DNA of 64,000 bases from Paenibacillus durus ATCC 35681 (GCF_000993825.1 NZ_CP011114.1:5022001-5086000), one strand, 5' to 3'. Positions 35,081-44,371 are shown, counted from the stretch's first letter. The notes: generated by a model from the letters alone, not told the origin. A program made the numbers and translations.

Positions 35081-35102
35081 AGACCCCTTTTGGGGTCTTT
35101 TT
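35081..35102 (+). terminator. terminator of the pullulanase gene
   Basis: AGACCCC/GGGGTCT stem with a four-base loop and a T run, 15 bases after the stop codon. Confidence 0.85.
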
Positions 35103-35149
35103 CTTATTCGAAGAGACTCACGGGTTGTGCCGCCAGGAATCAAGTTAAA

Positions 35150-35179
35150 TTGATTCAAATTTGAAATTTATGTGATAAT
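35150..35179 (+). promoter_or_regulatory. gltD promoter with palindromic operator
   Basis: TTGATT (35150-35155) and GATAAT (35174-35179, extended TGT before it) at 18 bases. The spacer holds TTCAAATTTGAA (35154-35165), a perfect palindrome of the kind bound by LysR or other dimeric regulators. The remaining 280 bases to gltD form a leader in which I see no known riboswitch. Confidence 0.45.
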
Positions 35180-35461
35180 GGCAAAATGATGTTCTCGATT
35201 TCAACAAAAGGTGACATTGCTCACGTTCGGATACGGAAAGCGGATGGTACTATGTAGTCACTTATTACTTCTAATTTTAAATGTGGCGGACAACCGTACA
35301 GCCGGCGTCAATCGCCCGGTTGCGGCCTGCTGCTTTGCTGCTTTACAGCGTCATACGAACGGGCGCTCGGAAGGGACTGAAGTCCTTGGTGTAAGCGGCA
35401 CCCTAGAATACATCGCCGGCCGGTCCGGCGGAAATCCAAGAAGACACGGAGGATGACAGGG

Positions 35462-36946
35462 ATGGGTAAATCTACGGGATTTATGGAATATCAGCGTGTA
35501 ACGCCTTCGGAATGCGAAGCGCTGGAGCGGATCAAGAACTGGAATGAATTTTCGGTACCGATGGATGAGGAGCAGCTGCGTGAGCAGGGTGCGCGCTGTA
35601 TGGACTGTGGAACGCCTTTTTGTCATGTGGGGCGTCTGCTGTCGGGCATGGCCTCCGGCTGTCCCCTTCATAATCTGATTCCGGAATGGAATGATCTTGT
35701 ATACAAAGGGAATTGGGAGGTAGCCCTGAAGCGGCTGCAGAAGACCAATAACTTCCCTGAATTTACGAGCCGTGTATGTCCTTCGCCTTGTGAGGGCGCT
35801 TGTACGGTGGGAATGAACGGCCAGCCCGTGACCATCCGTACCATCGAGAAAGCAATCGTGGACAAAGGCTTCGAAGAAGGCTGGATCAAGCCTGAGCCTC
35901 CGCTTGCGCGCACCGGTAAAAGCGTGGCCGTCGTCGGCTCGGGACCGGCGGGTCTGGCGTGCGCGGCGCAGCTTAACAAAGCGGGCCACACGGTCACCGT
36001 CTATGAACGGGCTGACCGGATCGGCGGACTGCTAACCTATGGCATCCCGAATATGAAGCTCGACAAGAAGAAGGTACAGCGCCGGGTTGATCTGCTTGAG
36101 GCCGAAGGGGTTAACTTTATAACCGGAAAGGAAATCGGCAAGGATATTTCGGCTGAGGAACTGAAGGCGCAGTATGATGCGGTTGTGCTCTGCGCGGGTT
36201 CGACGAAGACCCGGGATCTTCCGATCGAAGGAAGAGGGCTGTCCGGCATCTACCAGGCGATGGAATTCCTTACCCTGAATACGAAGAGCCTGCTTGATTC
36301 GGAGCTTCAGGACGGCGAGTACCTGTCTGCGGCCGGCAAAGATGTTGTCGTGATCGGCGGCGGCGATACCGGCACCGACTGCGTGGCGACCTCCATCCGT
36401 CATGGCTGCAAGAGCGTAATCCAACTGGAGATCATGCCGCAAGCGCCGCTCACCCGCCAGCCGAGCAATCCGTGGCCGGAATTCCCGAAGGTGCTTAAGG
36501 TGGACTACGGACAGGTGGAAGCGAAAGCATTGTATCAGGAAGATCCGCGCCGCTATCTTGTATCGACGAAGCGGTTCGCCGGGGATGAGAACGGGCATGT
36601 GAAGGAACTGCACACGGTACGGATCGAATGGGTGCGCAGCGAAGATGGCCGTATGGTGCCCAAAGAAGTTCCGGGCAGCGAGGAAGTCATTCCCGCGCAG
36701 CTCGTGCTGCTGGCGCTGGGCTTCACCGGACCGGAAGATCCGCTGGCAAGCCAGCTTGGTCTGGAGCGCGACGAGCGGTCCAACATCAAGGCCGAATATG
36801 GAGTGCATACGACTAATGTAGACGGCGTCTTTGCCGCCGGCGACATGCGCCGCGGACAGAGCCTTATCGTGTGGGCGATCAGCGAAGGCCGCCAGGCTGC
36901 ACGGGAAGTGGACCGTTATCTGATGGGCTCCTCGAATCTGCCTTAA
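35462..36946 (+). CDS. gltD: glutamate synthase small (beta) subunit
   Basis: 494 residues. The N-terminal part holds the iron-sulfur cysteines [11 protein letters not shown] (46, 49, 54) and [12 protein letters not shown]; then two dinucleotide folds [17 protein letters not shown] (FAD) and [13 protein letters not shown] (NADPH), and the flavin-closing [19 protein letters not shown]. It passes electrons from NADPH to the large subunit, which makes glutamate from glutamine and 2-oxoglutarate. The large-subunit gene is not in the window on either side, unlike the usual gltAB pair. The ATG at 35462 follows GGAGG; an in-frame ATG lies three codons earlier. Confidence 0.92.
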   Translation: MGKSTGFMEYQRVTPSECEALERIKNWNEFSVPMDEEQLREQGARCMDCGTPFCHVGRLLSGMASGCPLHNLIPEWNDLVYKGNWEVALKRLQKTNNFPEFTSRVCPSPCEGACTVGMNGQPVTIRTIEKAIVDKGFEEGWIKPEPPLARTGKSVAVVGSGPAGLACAAQLNKAGHTVTVYERADRIGGLLTYGIPNMKLDKKKVQRRVDLLEAEGVNFITGKEIGKDISAEELKAQYDAVVLCAGSTKTRDLPIEGRGLSGIYQAMEFLTLNTKSLLDSELQDGEYLSAAGKDVVVIGGGDTGTDCVATSIRHGCKSVIQLEIMPQAPLTRQPSNPWPEFPKVLKVDYGQVEAKALYQEDPRRYLVSTKRFAGDENGHVKELHTVRIEWVRSEDGRMVPKEVPGSEEVIPAQLVLLALGFTGPEDPLASQLGLERDERSNIKAEYGVHTTNVDGVFAAGDMRRGQSLIVWAISEGRQAAREVDRYLMGSSNLP

Positions 36947-37071
36947 GGCCTAAGCAGCCGCAGACAAGAAGCAAGCACGATAGCAGCAGCGGGGCGTCCG
37001 GCTAAGGAGCCGGCCCCCCTTTACCGGTATTATTTTCGGGGTCCAGGCATAATATCTGACCAACATCAAGG

Positions 37072-37097
37072 AAAGGCCTCACTTTGTGGGGCTTTTT
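37072..37097 (+). terminator. probable terminator after gltD
   Basis: AAAGGCCTCAC pairs with GTGGGGCTTT around a TTT loop and is followed by more T bases. A second G+C-rich hairpin without T tail lies at 36991-37020. Confidence 0.6.
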
Positions 37098-37162
37098 GCG
37101 TGTCCGGGACGTTGGTATAGTGGTAATAGTACATATCCAAAACAGGAAAGGGCGGGAAATGC

Positions 37163-37708
37163 ATGAAGCTGATGTTTATTTCCGATATTCACGGTTCGCT
37201 GCACTGGTTAAAGAAAGCGCTGGAGAAATTTGCTGAGGAGAAGCCGGACGGCCTCGTTATTCTGGGAGATTTCATGTACCACGGTCCCCGCAATCCGCTG
37301 CCCGAAGGTTATGACCCTAAGGGAGTGGCGCAGGAACTCAATGCGATTAAGCGGCAGATTACAGCTGTGCGGGGGAACTGCGACTCCGAGGTGGATCAGA
37401 TGCTGCTCGATTTTCCGATGATGGGCGACTATACGCAAATTCTGTATGAAGGCAGACGCATTTACGTCACGCATGGACATGGCTTCAGCATTGAGAATCT
37501 GCCGGACCTCAGCGAAGGGGATATTTTCATCCAGGGGCATACCCATGTTCCGGTGGCCGACGTCAAGGAAGGCATCTACGTGCTTAACCCCGGCTCCATT
37601 TCGCTCCCTAAAGAAAACAATCCCAATTCCTATGGCGTACTTGAGGGCGGAGAGTTTACGGTAAAGAGCTTTGCGGGTGAGACGGTGAAGTCGATCCGGA
37701 TATCCTGA
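37163..37708 (+). CDS. yfcE: YfcE-type metallophosphoesterase
   Basis: 181 residues. All calcineurin-like motifs: ISDIHGSLHW, LGDFMYHGPRN, VRGNCDSEVD, VTHGHGFS and GHTHVPV. Length and sequence match the YfcE/MJ0936 phosphodiesterases that hydrolyse phosphodiesters with Mn2+. The physiological substrate is unsettled in the family. Starts at an ATG shortly after GGCGGGAAA. A terminator follows at 37750. Confidence 0.88.
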   Translation: MKLMFISDIHGSLHWLKKALEKFAEEKPDGLVILGDFMYHGPRNPLPEGYDPKGVAQELNAIKRQITAVRGNCDSEVDQMLLDFPMMGDYTQILYEGRRIYVTHGHGFSIENLPDLSEGDIFIQGHTHVPVADVKEGIYVLNPGSISLPKENNPNSYGVLEGGEFTVKSFAGETVKSIRIS

Positions 37709-37749
37709 TTCGCAAAAAGAATACGCCCGCCGCTGCGGGCATGAATGAA

Positions 37750-37776
37750 GACCGGGCGCATGCGTCCGGTTTTTTA
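37750..37776 (+). terminator. terminator of the yfcE gene
   Basis: ACCGGGCGCA/TGCGTCCGGT stem followed by a T run. Confidence 0.75.
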
Positions 37777-37831
37777 TGCGGCCGATCATTCCTCTGCCGG
37801 AAAATGCCGGATTTCAGTCGTCCTGGCGCAA

Positions 37832-37860
37832 TTGAGCCCGCGTTGATAATATTGTATGAT
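37832..37860 (+). promoter_or_regulatory. promoter of the aguAB operon
   Basis: TTGAGC (37832-37837) and TATGAT (37855-37860) are 17 bases apart, 50 bases before aguA. Confidence 0.6.
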
Positions 37861-37914
37861 GGGTAAGGAATGCCGGGAAAGTGTATTCCGAAGACTAATG
37901 TAAAGTGAGCTAAA

Positions 37915-38952
37915 ATGATGAATCCTAAAGCTTTAAATTATAGCATGCCGCCCGAATGGGCGAAGCATGAGCGTACGTTTATTTCCTGGCCGGTGCAGGC
38001 ATCCATGTGCTTTCCGGACGACCATGAATCCGTATGCCAAGGATATGCGGATATTATCCGGGCCATCGCCGAATTCGAGCCGGTGACGGTCGTTGTGGGT
38101 CCGGACGAGCAGGAGGAGGTCATGCGCCTGGTAAGCGGGCCCGGAATCACCTTCCTGCCGATTGAACACAGCGACGCTTGGCTGCGGGATAACGGGCCGA
38201 CCTTTGTCATGAACACAGGCGGGCAGCTTGCCGGTATCAACTGGAAGTTCAATGCCTGGGGCGGCAAATACTCGCCATGGGATCTCGACGACAAGGTTGC
38301 TCCGCAAATAATCGAGACGGTGAAGGTTGCCCGGTTCGACGCGCCGATTGTAATGGAAGGAGGTTCCTTTCATACCGACGGCGAAGGGACGCTGATTACG
38401 ACCGAGGAGTGTCTGCTGAATCCGAACCGCAATCCCGGGCTGGGACGGGGAGATATTGAGGAGGTTCTTCGCCAGTACACCGGCGCGGACAAGATTATCT
38501 GGCTGAAGCGCGGCCTCAGCGGCGACGAGACCGACGGACATGTCGATAATATCGCCTGCTTCGCTGCTTCAGGCAAGGTTATCATTCAGGTCTGTGAAGA
38601 CCCGCAGGACGAGAATTATGAAATTACGCAAGAGAATCTGCGCATTCTAGAGAATGCGACGGATGCTAAGGGCCGGAAGCTGGAGATCGTCAAAATCCAG
38701 CAGCCTCCGCGCGCGGATCATGAGGGTAACCGGTTGACGCTCAGCTATCTGAACTTCTATTTTGTTAACGGCGGGATTATCCTGCCTGTGTTCGGTGCGG
38801 CCGAGAGCGATACGCTCGCGGAGGAGACGCTAAAGCGTCTGTTCCCTGACCGGCGAATCCGCACGGTGAATGGAATGGCGGTCATCCGTGAGGGCGGCAA
38901 TGTGCACTGCACGACGCAGCAAATGCCGGCCCCAATAGTTCATGCATTTTGA
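37915..38952 (+). CDS. aguA: agmatine deiminase
   Basis: 345 residues. MPPEWAKHERTFISWP and HSDAWLRDNGPTFV, MEGGSFHTDGEGTLITTEECLLNPNRNP, TDGHVDNIACF and the terminal GGNVHCTTQQMP with the catalytic cysteine (residue 332) define the agmatine deiminase branch of the guanidino-modifying enzymes. It makes N-carbamoylputrescine and ammonia from agmatine. It is followed by AguB at 27 bases, making a putrescine synthesis operon. The ATG at 37915 is behind AAAGTGAG; a second ATG follows immediately. Confidence 0.95.
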   Translation: MMNPKALNYSMPPEWAKHERTFISWPVQASMCFPDDHESVCQGYADIIRAIAEFEPVTVVVGPDEQEEVMRLVSGPGITFLPIEHSDAWLRDNGPTFVMNTGGQLAGINWKFNAWGGKYSPWDLDDKVAPQIIETVKVARFDAPIVMEGGSFHTDGEGTLITTEECLLNPNRNPGLGRGDIEEVLRQYTGADKIIWLKRGLSGDETDGHVDNIACFAASGKVIIQVCEDPQDENYEITQENLRILENATDAKGRKLEIVKIQQPPRADHEGNRLTLSYLNFYFVNGGIILPVFGAAESDTLAEETLKRLFPDRRIRTVNGMAVIREGGNVHCTTQQMPAPIVHAF

Positions 38953-38979
38953 TTTCAGTCATAGCAAGGAGGAACAAGC

Positions 38980-39855
38980 TTGAGAAACGTAAAAGTAGCC
39001 GCAACGCAGATGAGCTGCTCCGGAAATATCGAGGAGAATATTGCCAAGGCCGATAAGCTGGTTCGGGAGGCGGCAGCGCAGGGAGCGCAGATTATTTTGC
39101 TGCAGGAGCTGTTCGAGACGCCGTACTTCTGCCAGAAGGAAAAATCGGATTATTATGAGTACGCGACGGAACTGGAACAGAATAAAGCCGTGAACCATTT
39201 TAAAGAGGTGGCAAAAGAGCTGAAGGTCGTGCTGCCGATCAGCTTCTATGAGAAGAAGAACTATGCGCGCTACAATTCCTTGGCCGTCATTGACGCCGAT
39301 GGCAGCATCCTTGGCAAATATCGGAAGAGCCATATTCCGGACGGTCCCGGCTATGAGGAGAAATTCTATTTCAATCCCGGGGACACCGGCTTTAAAGTAT
39401 GGAACACACGTTACGCCAAAATCGGGGTAGGCGTATGCTGGGATCAATGGTATCCGGAAGCGGCGCGCGTCATGACGCTGATGGGCGCCGAGCTTCTGTT
39501 CTATCCGACGGCCATCGGCTCGGAGCCGCAGGACAGCTCCATTGATTCGAAGGATCACTGGCAGATGTGCATGCTCGGCCATGCCGCGGCCAACCTGATT
39601 CCTGTGGTGGCCTCCAACCGCATCGGCCCTGAAGAGGACGAAGAATCGAGCATCAATTTCTACGGGTCCTCGTTTATCGCCGGTCCGCAGGGCAACAAGA
39701 TCGCCGAGGCCGGACGGGACGAAGAGACGGTGCTGGTCGGCGAGTTCGATCTGGACGCGCTGGAGACTCTGCGGATTGAGTGGGGCATCTTCCGCGACCG
39801 CCGTCCGGAGCTGTATCGCCTGATTGCTTCCTATGACGGAGACCTAACTTTTTAA
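38980..39855 (+). CDS. aguB: N-carbamoylputrescine amidase
   Basis: 291 residues of the nitrilase superfamily. Glu (LLQELFETPYF, 43), Lys (YRKSHIPDGPGY, 116) and Cys (GVCWDQWYPE, 153) make the catalytic triad, and CWDQWYPEAAR is characteristic of AguB. It splits N-carbamoylputrescine to putrescine, CO2 and ammonia. The TTG start at 38980 has AAGGAGG upstream. Second gene of the aguAB operon and followed by a terminator. Confidence 0.95.
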   Translation: MRNVKVAATQMSCSGNIEENIAKADKLVREAAAQGAQIILLQELFETPYFCQKEKSDYYEYATELEQNKAVNHFKEVAKELKVVLPISFYEKKNYARYNSLAVIDADGSILGKYRKSHIPDGPGYEEKFYFNPGDTGFKVWNTRYAKIGVGVCWDQWYPEAARVMTLMGAELLFYPTAIGSEPQDSSIDSKDHWQMCMLGHAAANLIPVVASNRIGPEEDEESSINFYGSSFIAGPQGNKIAEAGRDEETVLVGEFDLDALETLRIEWGIFRDRRPELYRLIASYDGDLTF

Positions 39856-39880
39856 CAAAATTTCACAGATTTTTATACCA

Positions 39881-39923
39881 GGGCACTGACCAAGATGTTA
39901 CACTCTTGGCAGTGCTCTTTTTT
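39881..39923 (+). terminator. terminator of the aguAB operon
   Basis: GGGCACTGACCAAGA pairs with TCTTGGCAGTGCTC and is followed by a T run. Confidence 0.9.
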
Positions 39924-39989
39924 GAAAGATAAATTGTTACAAACTTCCGATAATGTGTGATGTAACATAACATCATGAGGAAATGATAA

Positions 39990-40018
39990 TTGTCATCTGC
40001 GCTTTAATCTGTTAAAAT
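39990..40018 (+). promoter_or_regulatory. promoter of the amino acid ABC transporter operon
   Basis: TTGTCA (39990-39995) and TAAAAT (40013-40018) with a 17-base spacer; start site about 35 bases before the substrate-binding protein gene. Confidence 0.65.
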
Positions 40019-40058
40019 CTCTTTGTATTATAGATAATTTCTCAGGGGGATTGAGAGA

Positions 40059-40928
40059 GTGGAGACCAGAAAAGAGATGAAGACCCGAAATAAATGGATT
40101 TTGTCAGCTTTAATCGCAATTTTGGTATTGGCTATAGCGGGCTGCGGATCGGATAACGCAAATAATGCAAGCAGCGCAAGCAATACAGGCAGCAGCGCCG
40201 CAGAAACAAACGCCCCAGAAACAGTCGTTAAGTTCGCGAGCGACGCTACTTATGCGCCGATGGAATACATGGACAAGGATACGATCAAGGGCTTCGACAT
40301 CGACTTTATCGCTGCGGTTATGGAAGAAGCGGGAATGAAATACGAAGTGGTAAATACCGGCTGGGATACGATGCTTCAGAGCGTGCAGCAGGGTACGGAA
40401 TATCAGGCAGGCCTGTCTGCTGTGTCCATTACCGATGAGCGCAAGCAGACTTATGATTTCTCTATTCCTTACTTTGAATCGACCAATATGATTATGGTCA
40501 AGGAAGGCAGCGACATCAAGAGTGCGCTGGACCTGAAAGACAAGACGGTTGCCGTACAGACGGCCACTACCGCCGATGAACTGATGAGCAAGATTATGGG
40601 CGTGGGCAACACGAAGCTGAAGCGCTTTGACAGCAACGCGGTAGCGATGATGGAGCTGGACAATGGAGGTGCGGACGCGGTTGTGGCCGATATCGCGATC
40701 GTTCGCGAGTACATCAAGAACAATCCTAAGATGAAGCTGGTCGGCATCAAAGATACGCCGAACTTCGGCTCCGAGTATTACGGGATTCTGTTTCCGAAGG
40801 GCAGCGAGCTGAAAGCAAAGCTTGATCCGGCGATCCAAAAGGTAATTGAGAACGGCAAGTACGAGGAGATCTACAAGAAATGGTTCGGAGAAGCTCCCGA
40901 TCTAACTAATTTGAAGAATGCGAAGTAA
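40059..40928 (+). CDS. polar amino acid ABC transporter, substrate-binding lipoprotein
   Basis: 289 residues. The leader ends in LAIAGC, a lipobox, so the protein is anchored outside the membrane. The mature part follows the SBP_bac_3 fold: FASDATYAPMEYMDKDTIKGFDIDFIAAVMEEAGMKYEVVNTGWDTMLQSVQQG, SIPYFESTNMIMV and a C-terminal YEEIYKKWFGE. It delivers a polar amino acid such as glutamine, arginine or cystine to the permease; the aspartate, arginine and similar ligand residues do not fix the substrate. GTG start with GGGGA upstream. A terminator separates it from the permease gene. Confidence 0.9.
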   Translation: METRKEMKTRNKWILSALIAILVLAIAGCGSDNANNASSASNTGSSAAETNAPETVVKFASDATYAPMEYMDKDTIKGFDIDFIAAVMEEAGMKYEVVNTGWDTMLQSVQQGTEYQAGLSAVSITDERKQTYDFSIPYFESTNMIMVKEGSDIKSALDLKDKTVAVQTATTADELMSKIMGVGNTKLKRFDSNAVAMMELDNGGADAVVADIAIVREYIKNNPKMKLVGIKDTPNFGSEYYGILFPKGSELKAKLDPAIQKVIENGKYEEIYKKWFGEAPDLTNLKNAK

Positions 40929-40944
40929 GCGGTGCAAGACGACA

Positions 40945-40987
40945 ACAAGCATGCGTAATCAACACTATTGCGCGTGCTTGTTTTTTT
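40945..40987 (+). terminator. internal terminator between binding-protein and permease genes
   Basis: ACAAGCATGCG pairs with CGCGTGCTTGT and runs into seven T bases. Partial read-through would give more binding protein than permease, the usual stoichiometry of such systems. Confidence 0.8.
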
Positions 40988-41055
40988 GACAGAGAAGCTA
41001 CAGGGAACGGTGGCATACCGTCTACCCGCGAAAAGAAGAGAAGGGGAAGAGAAAG

Positions 41056-41703
41056 ATGGATTTCAATTTCGACATCATTTGGGGGTACTTGCCATTATTT
41101 TTACGGGGAACCTTGTATACGATCGGTTTTTCAATCGCCTCTATTATACTGGGGTCCATACTCGGACTGGGGATCGGATTCGGCAGAATGCTGAAGAGCC
41201 CGCTTTGGCGCTGGCCTTTTGACGTCTATGTCAATATCTTTCGGGGCACTCCGCTGTACGTGCAGATTTTGATCGTACATTTCGGGCTGGTGCCTTTCCT
41301 TTACGGAAGTACGAACGCGCTGATTTCCGGCGTTGTCGCGCTGTCGCTCAACTCGGCGGCCTATGCGGCGGAAATCTTCCGGGCGGGCATTCAGTCGGTC
41401 GATTCCGGCCAGCGGGAGGCGGCGCTGTCTCTGGGTATGACCAGGCGGCAGTCGATGCGGTTCGTGGTGCTGCCGCAGGCCATCAAGCGAATGGTGCCGG
41501 CTTTCGGCAATGAGTTCATCGTGCTGGTCAAGGATTCTTCGCTGCTCGCGCTCGTCGCGGCGCCGGAAATCATGTACTGGGGCAATACGATGAAAGGCCA
41601 GTACATGCGAATTTGGGAGCCGTATTTGACGGCGGCGGTTATTTATTTTATTCTCACCTATTCGCTGAACAAGCTACTGGCCTATATCGAACGGAGGATG
41701 TAA
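41056..41703 (+). CDS. polar amino acid ABC transporter, permease
   Basis: 215 residues with five helices. The cytoplasmic EAA loop SVDSGQREAALSLGMTRRQSMRFVVLPQA and FRGTPLYVQILIV are typical of HisM/GlnP permeases, and GNEFIVLVKDSSL follows as in that family. It forms the membrane channel with another copy of itself and the ATPase. The ATG follows AGAAGAGAAGGGGAAGAG. Same operon as the ATPase gene with a six-base gap. Confidence 0.9.
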   Translation: MDFNFDIIWGYLPLFLRGTLYTIGFSIASIILGSILGLGIGFGRMLKSPLWRWPFDVYVNIFRGTPLYVQILIVHFGLVPFLYGSTNALISGVVALSLNSAAYAAEIFRAGIQSVDSGQREAALSLGMTRRQSMRFVVLPQAIKRMVPAFGNEFIVLVKDSSLLALVAAPEIMYWGNTMKGQYMRIWEPYLTAAVIYFILTYSLNKLLAYIERRM

Positions 41704-41709
41704 ACTATC

Positions 41710-42441
41710 ATGGAACCGATTATTTCAGTGAGACATCTTCGCAAGTCGTTTGGAAGCCATACGGTGCTTGGCGATATCAGTATTAACATTAACAGCCGGG
41801 AGGTTGTCGTCGTAATCGGGCCTTCGGGCTCGGGCAAATCGACCTTCCTCCGTTGTCTGAACCTGCTGGAGCAGCCGCAGGGAGGCGAGATCGTGATCGA
41901 GGGCGTCAACTTGATGGACAAGAAGACGCGGATCAACGAGGTCCGGACCGAGGTTGGGATGGTATTCCAGCAGTTCAATCTGTTTCCGCATAAAAAGGTG
42001 ATCGAGAATATTATGCTGGCGCCGATTCAGGTTCGCAAATGGCCAGAGGAGCAGGCCCGCCGCAAGGCGCTGGAGCTGCTGAAAAAGGTCGGGCTCGCCG
42101 AAAAGGCCGAGGCATATCCCGCTTCCCTGTCCGGCGGACAGGCTCAGCGCGTAGCTATTGCCAGAGCGCTGGCCATGGAGCCGAAAATAATGCTGTTCGA
42201 CGAGCCGACATCGGCGCTCGACCCGGAGATGGTCGGCGAGGTGCTGGCCGTCATGAAGGATCTGGCCCGCGAAGGGATGACGATGGTCGTCGTCACGCAT
42301 GAGATGGGCTTTGCGCGCGAGGTGGGCGACCGGGTGCTGTTCATGGAGCAGGGCGCCATTGTGGAAGAAGGGGCGCCTGAGGCGCTGTTCGGAAATCCGC
42401 AGCATGTGCGGACCCGGGAATTTTTGTCGAAGGTATTGTAG
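41710..42441 (+). CDS. polar amino acid ABC transporter, ATPase
   Basis: 243 residues. Walker [10 protein letters not shown], signature [15 protein letters not shown], Walker [13 protein letters not shown] and switch histidine TH are all present, and [21 protein letters not shown] gives the Q-loop. This is a GlnQ/HisP-type importer ATPase. The ribosome site GGAGG is 12 bases upstream, overlapping the permease end. It powers uptake of the amino acid bound by the lipoprotein. Confidence 0.92.
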   Translation: MEPIISVRHLRKSFGSHTVLGDISININSREVVVVIGPSGSGKSTFLRCLNLLEQPQGGEIVIEGVNLMDKKTRINEVRTEVGMVFQQFNLFPHKKVIENIMLAPIQVRKWPEEQARRKALELLKKVGLAEKAEAYPASLSGGQAQRVAIARALAMEPKIMLFDEPTSALDPEMVGEVLAVMKDLAREGMTMVVVTHEMGFAREVGDRVLFMEQGAIVEEGAPEALFGNPQHVRTREFLSKVL

Positions 42442-42536
42442 GCAGCGGGGGAAATGATTGTCCGCCGTATTGAAACAAATTCCATTTCTAAGCGTATGAC
42501 TTTGTATATGCATTTTTTGAAAGTGAGGGATCACGC

Positions 42537-43130
42537 TTGGCTGGAATTCATTTGGCAAAGGGCCAGAACATTGATCTGACCAAAGGCAATTCAGGTCTGA
42601 AGAACGTGATCGTCGGTCTGGGCTGGGACCCTGCAGAGAACAAGGAATTGTTCGGCTCCAGGCAGAAGGCCTATATCGACTGTGACGCCTCGGCCCTGCT
42701 GCTGAATGTTGATGGGAAATTGACGAAGAAGACCAATCTGGTCTGCTTCCATAATATGCAGAGCGCTTGTAATTCGGTCGTTCATTCCGGCGATAATCTG
42801 ACGGGCGATGATGACGGGGATGATGAGCAAATCAGGGTGAACCTGGACGCGGTCCCATTCGATGTGCATCGGATTCTGGTTGTCGTCAATATCTACGACG
42901 CCATGGATCGCGAACAGGATTTCGGTATGATCAAGTCGGCGTATATCCGTGTGAAGAATGCTTCAGGCGGGGCCGAGCTGGTGAAGTATAACCTGTCGGA
43001 TAACTACTCCGGGTTCACCGCCCTGATCAGCGGAGAGCTGTACAGACACGAATCGGAGTGGAAATTTGCGGCGATCGGCGAAGGCAGCCACGCGGCGCAT
43101 ATCAGCCAGTTGGCGGAGCGGTATGTATAA
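42537..43130 (+). CDS. terD: TerD-family protein
   Basis: 197 residues with the whole TerD fold: LAKGQNIDLTKGN, GLGWDP, DCDASALLLNVDGK, HSGDNLTGDDDGDDEQIRVNLDAVP (calcium-binding acidic loop) and IYRHESEWKFAAIGEG. TerD proteins are calcium-binding stress proteins tied to tellurite, phage or membrane stress. TTG start with GAGGGA upstream. Paired with the TerC gene 50 bases downstream but with no other ter genes. Confidence 0.9.
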   Translation: MAGIHLAKGQNIDLTKGNSGLKNVIVGLGWDPAENKELFGSRQKAYIDCDASALLLNVDGKLTKKTNLVCFHNMQSACNSVVHSGDNLTGDDDGDDEQIRVNLDAVPFDVHRILVVVNIYDAMDREQDFGMIKSAYIRVKNASGGAELVKYNLSDNYSGFTALISGELYRHESEWKFAAIGEGSHAAHISQLAERYV

Positions 43131-43179
43131 CCTGGGACGCGAACAAATAATAATATGATTTTACCGGAGGCAAGCGAAG

Positions 43180-43926
43180 ATGGAGGGATTATCAAATTTT
43201 TTTAGGAGCATGAGCGACAGCTATGGCCATTTTTTCTCATGGCATGATGTAATCGCTACGCTGTCGGACCCCGTAAGCTGGGGCATTATCGCAAGTCTGG
43301 TCCTGCTGGAAGGTCTGCTCTCGGCGGACAACGCGCTCGTGCTTGCCGTAATGGTCAAGCATTTACCCAAAGAGCAGCAGAAGAAGGCGCTCTTTTACGG
43401 GATTCTGGGAGCTTATCTATTCCGTTTCTTGGCCATCGGTCTTGGCACTTACCTCATCAAGTTCACATTGGTTAAGGTGCTCGGCGCCCTCTATCTCTTC
43501 TACATAGCCTATAAAGGAATCTTCAAGGGCGGCGGGAACGAAAAGGTAGAGAATAAGGGAGCCTCCTTCTGGAGAACGGTGCTGCTCGTTGAACTGATGG
43601 ATATTGCCTTCAGTATCGACAGTGTCATTGCCGCCTTCGGCCTAAGCAGCGAAGTATGGGTGCTGTTCATGGGCGGTATTCTGGGCGTGCTGATGATGCG
43701 CGGCGTGGCGCAGATCTTCCTTAAGCTGATCGAGAAATTCCCCGAACTGGAGCAGATGGCTTTCCTGCTGATTGCGATTATTGCCGGTAAAATGCTGGCC
43801 GGCGCTTTCGGATACGAAATGCCCCATGTTATCTTCTTTGCCGTCATTATCGCTGTCTTTGTCGGAACAATTCTGTACAGCGCAGGCCGTAAGCAGAGTG
43901 AAGCGAAGAACGAAGTCCGTCATTAA
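43180..43926 (+). CDS. TerC-family membrane protein
   Basis: 248 residues and about eight helices. LSADNALVLAVMVKHLP and DIAFSIDSVIAAFGLSSEVWVLFMGG contain the acidic residues typical of TerC, and GAYLFRFLAIGLGTYLI lies between. TerC proteins are metal exporters (manganese in B. subtilis MeeF/MeeY) and function with TerD-type partners in some organisms. The ATG follows CGGAGG. Probably co-transcribed with the TerD gene and followed by a terminator. Confidence 0.88.
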   Translation: MEGLSNFFRSMSDSYGHFFSWHDVIATLSDPVSWGIIASLVLLEGLLSADNALVLAVMVKHLPKEQQKKALFYGILGAYLFRFLAIGLGTYLIKFTLVKVLGALYLFYIAYKGIFKGGGNEKVENKGASFWRTVLLVELMDIAFSIDSVIAAFGLSSEVWVLFMGGILGVLMMRGVAQIFLKLIEKFPELEQMAFLLIAIIAGKMLAGAFGYEMPHVIFFAVIIAVFVGTILYSAGRKQSEAKNEVRH

Positions 43927-44030
43927 ACAGCCGGTCCCCGATATGCAGATGCTAAAACAGCTGCAGCGGACCACAGGCTACGGCAGCTTTCTGAACCGGG
44001 ACAACCCCCTTCTATTGAATAATTGCCAGG

Positions 44031-44062
44031 CTTGTCCGATTTGATCGAACAGGTCTTTTTTT
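44031..44062 (+). terminator. terminator of the TerD/TerC unit
   Basis: CTTGTCCGA pairs with TCGAACAGG (8 of 9) and runs into seven T bases. Confidence 0.75.
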
Positions 44063-44143
44063 CATGCCGCTGCAATCATAATCCCTCTCTCCTGCACATA
44101 CATTGCGACAGGGCGCGGCAAATACGGGGGGAGGGGCTGTCTT

Positions 44144-44239
44144 ATGATCCTGGGGGGCCTGATTCTCGTGCTTCTTGTAGCGGCAAGCAGTAAGAAGGCG
44201 GCAGGAATCGCCGAGCTTAATAACGACAGGAATTCCTGA
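44144..44239 (+). CDS. 31-residue putative membrane peptide
   Basis: ATG at 44144 behind a strong GGGGGGAGGGG codes for MILGGLILVLLVAASSKKAA and 11 more residues (GIAELNNDRNS). The first 15 residues form a hydrophobic segment followed by two lysines, so it could be a tiny membrane protein. It lies between the TerC unit and the channel gene and has no identifiable promoter. Not recognised. Such short ORFs can be chance events, but the ribosome site is unusually good. Confidence 0.35.
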   Translation: MILGGLILVLLVAASSKKAAGIAELNNDRNS

Positions 44240-44371
44240 CAATAGAGATTATTCGCCAATCTTCGAGGTTTGTTGTTTCAAGCGTTTTTTTGCGGTTTAT
44301 TGGGTATAATAAGTCCGAAGCTCGCGTTATCCCAAAAGGCTGCTAAAAATACGACAACCTACGGAGGAACT

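Noticed and set aside
35211..35456. Plus-strand 81-residue open frame before gltD
   Set aside because: No ribosome site and composition typical of non-coding leader; ends inside the gltD ribosome site area.
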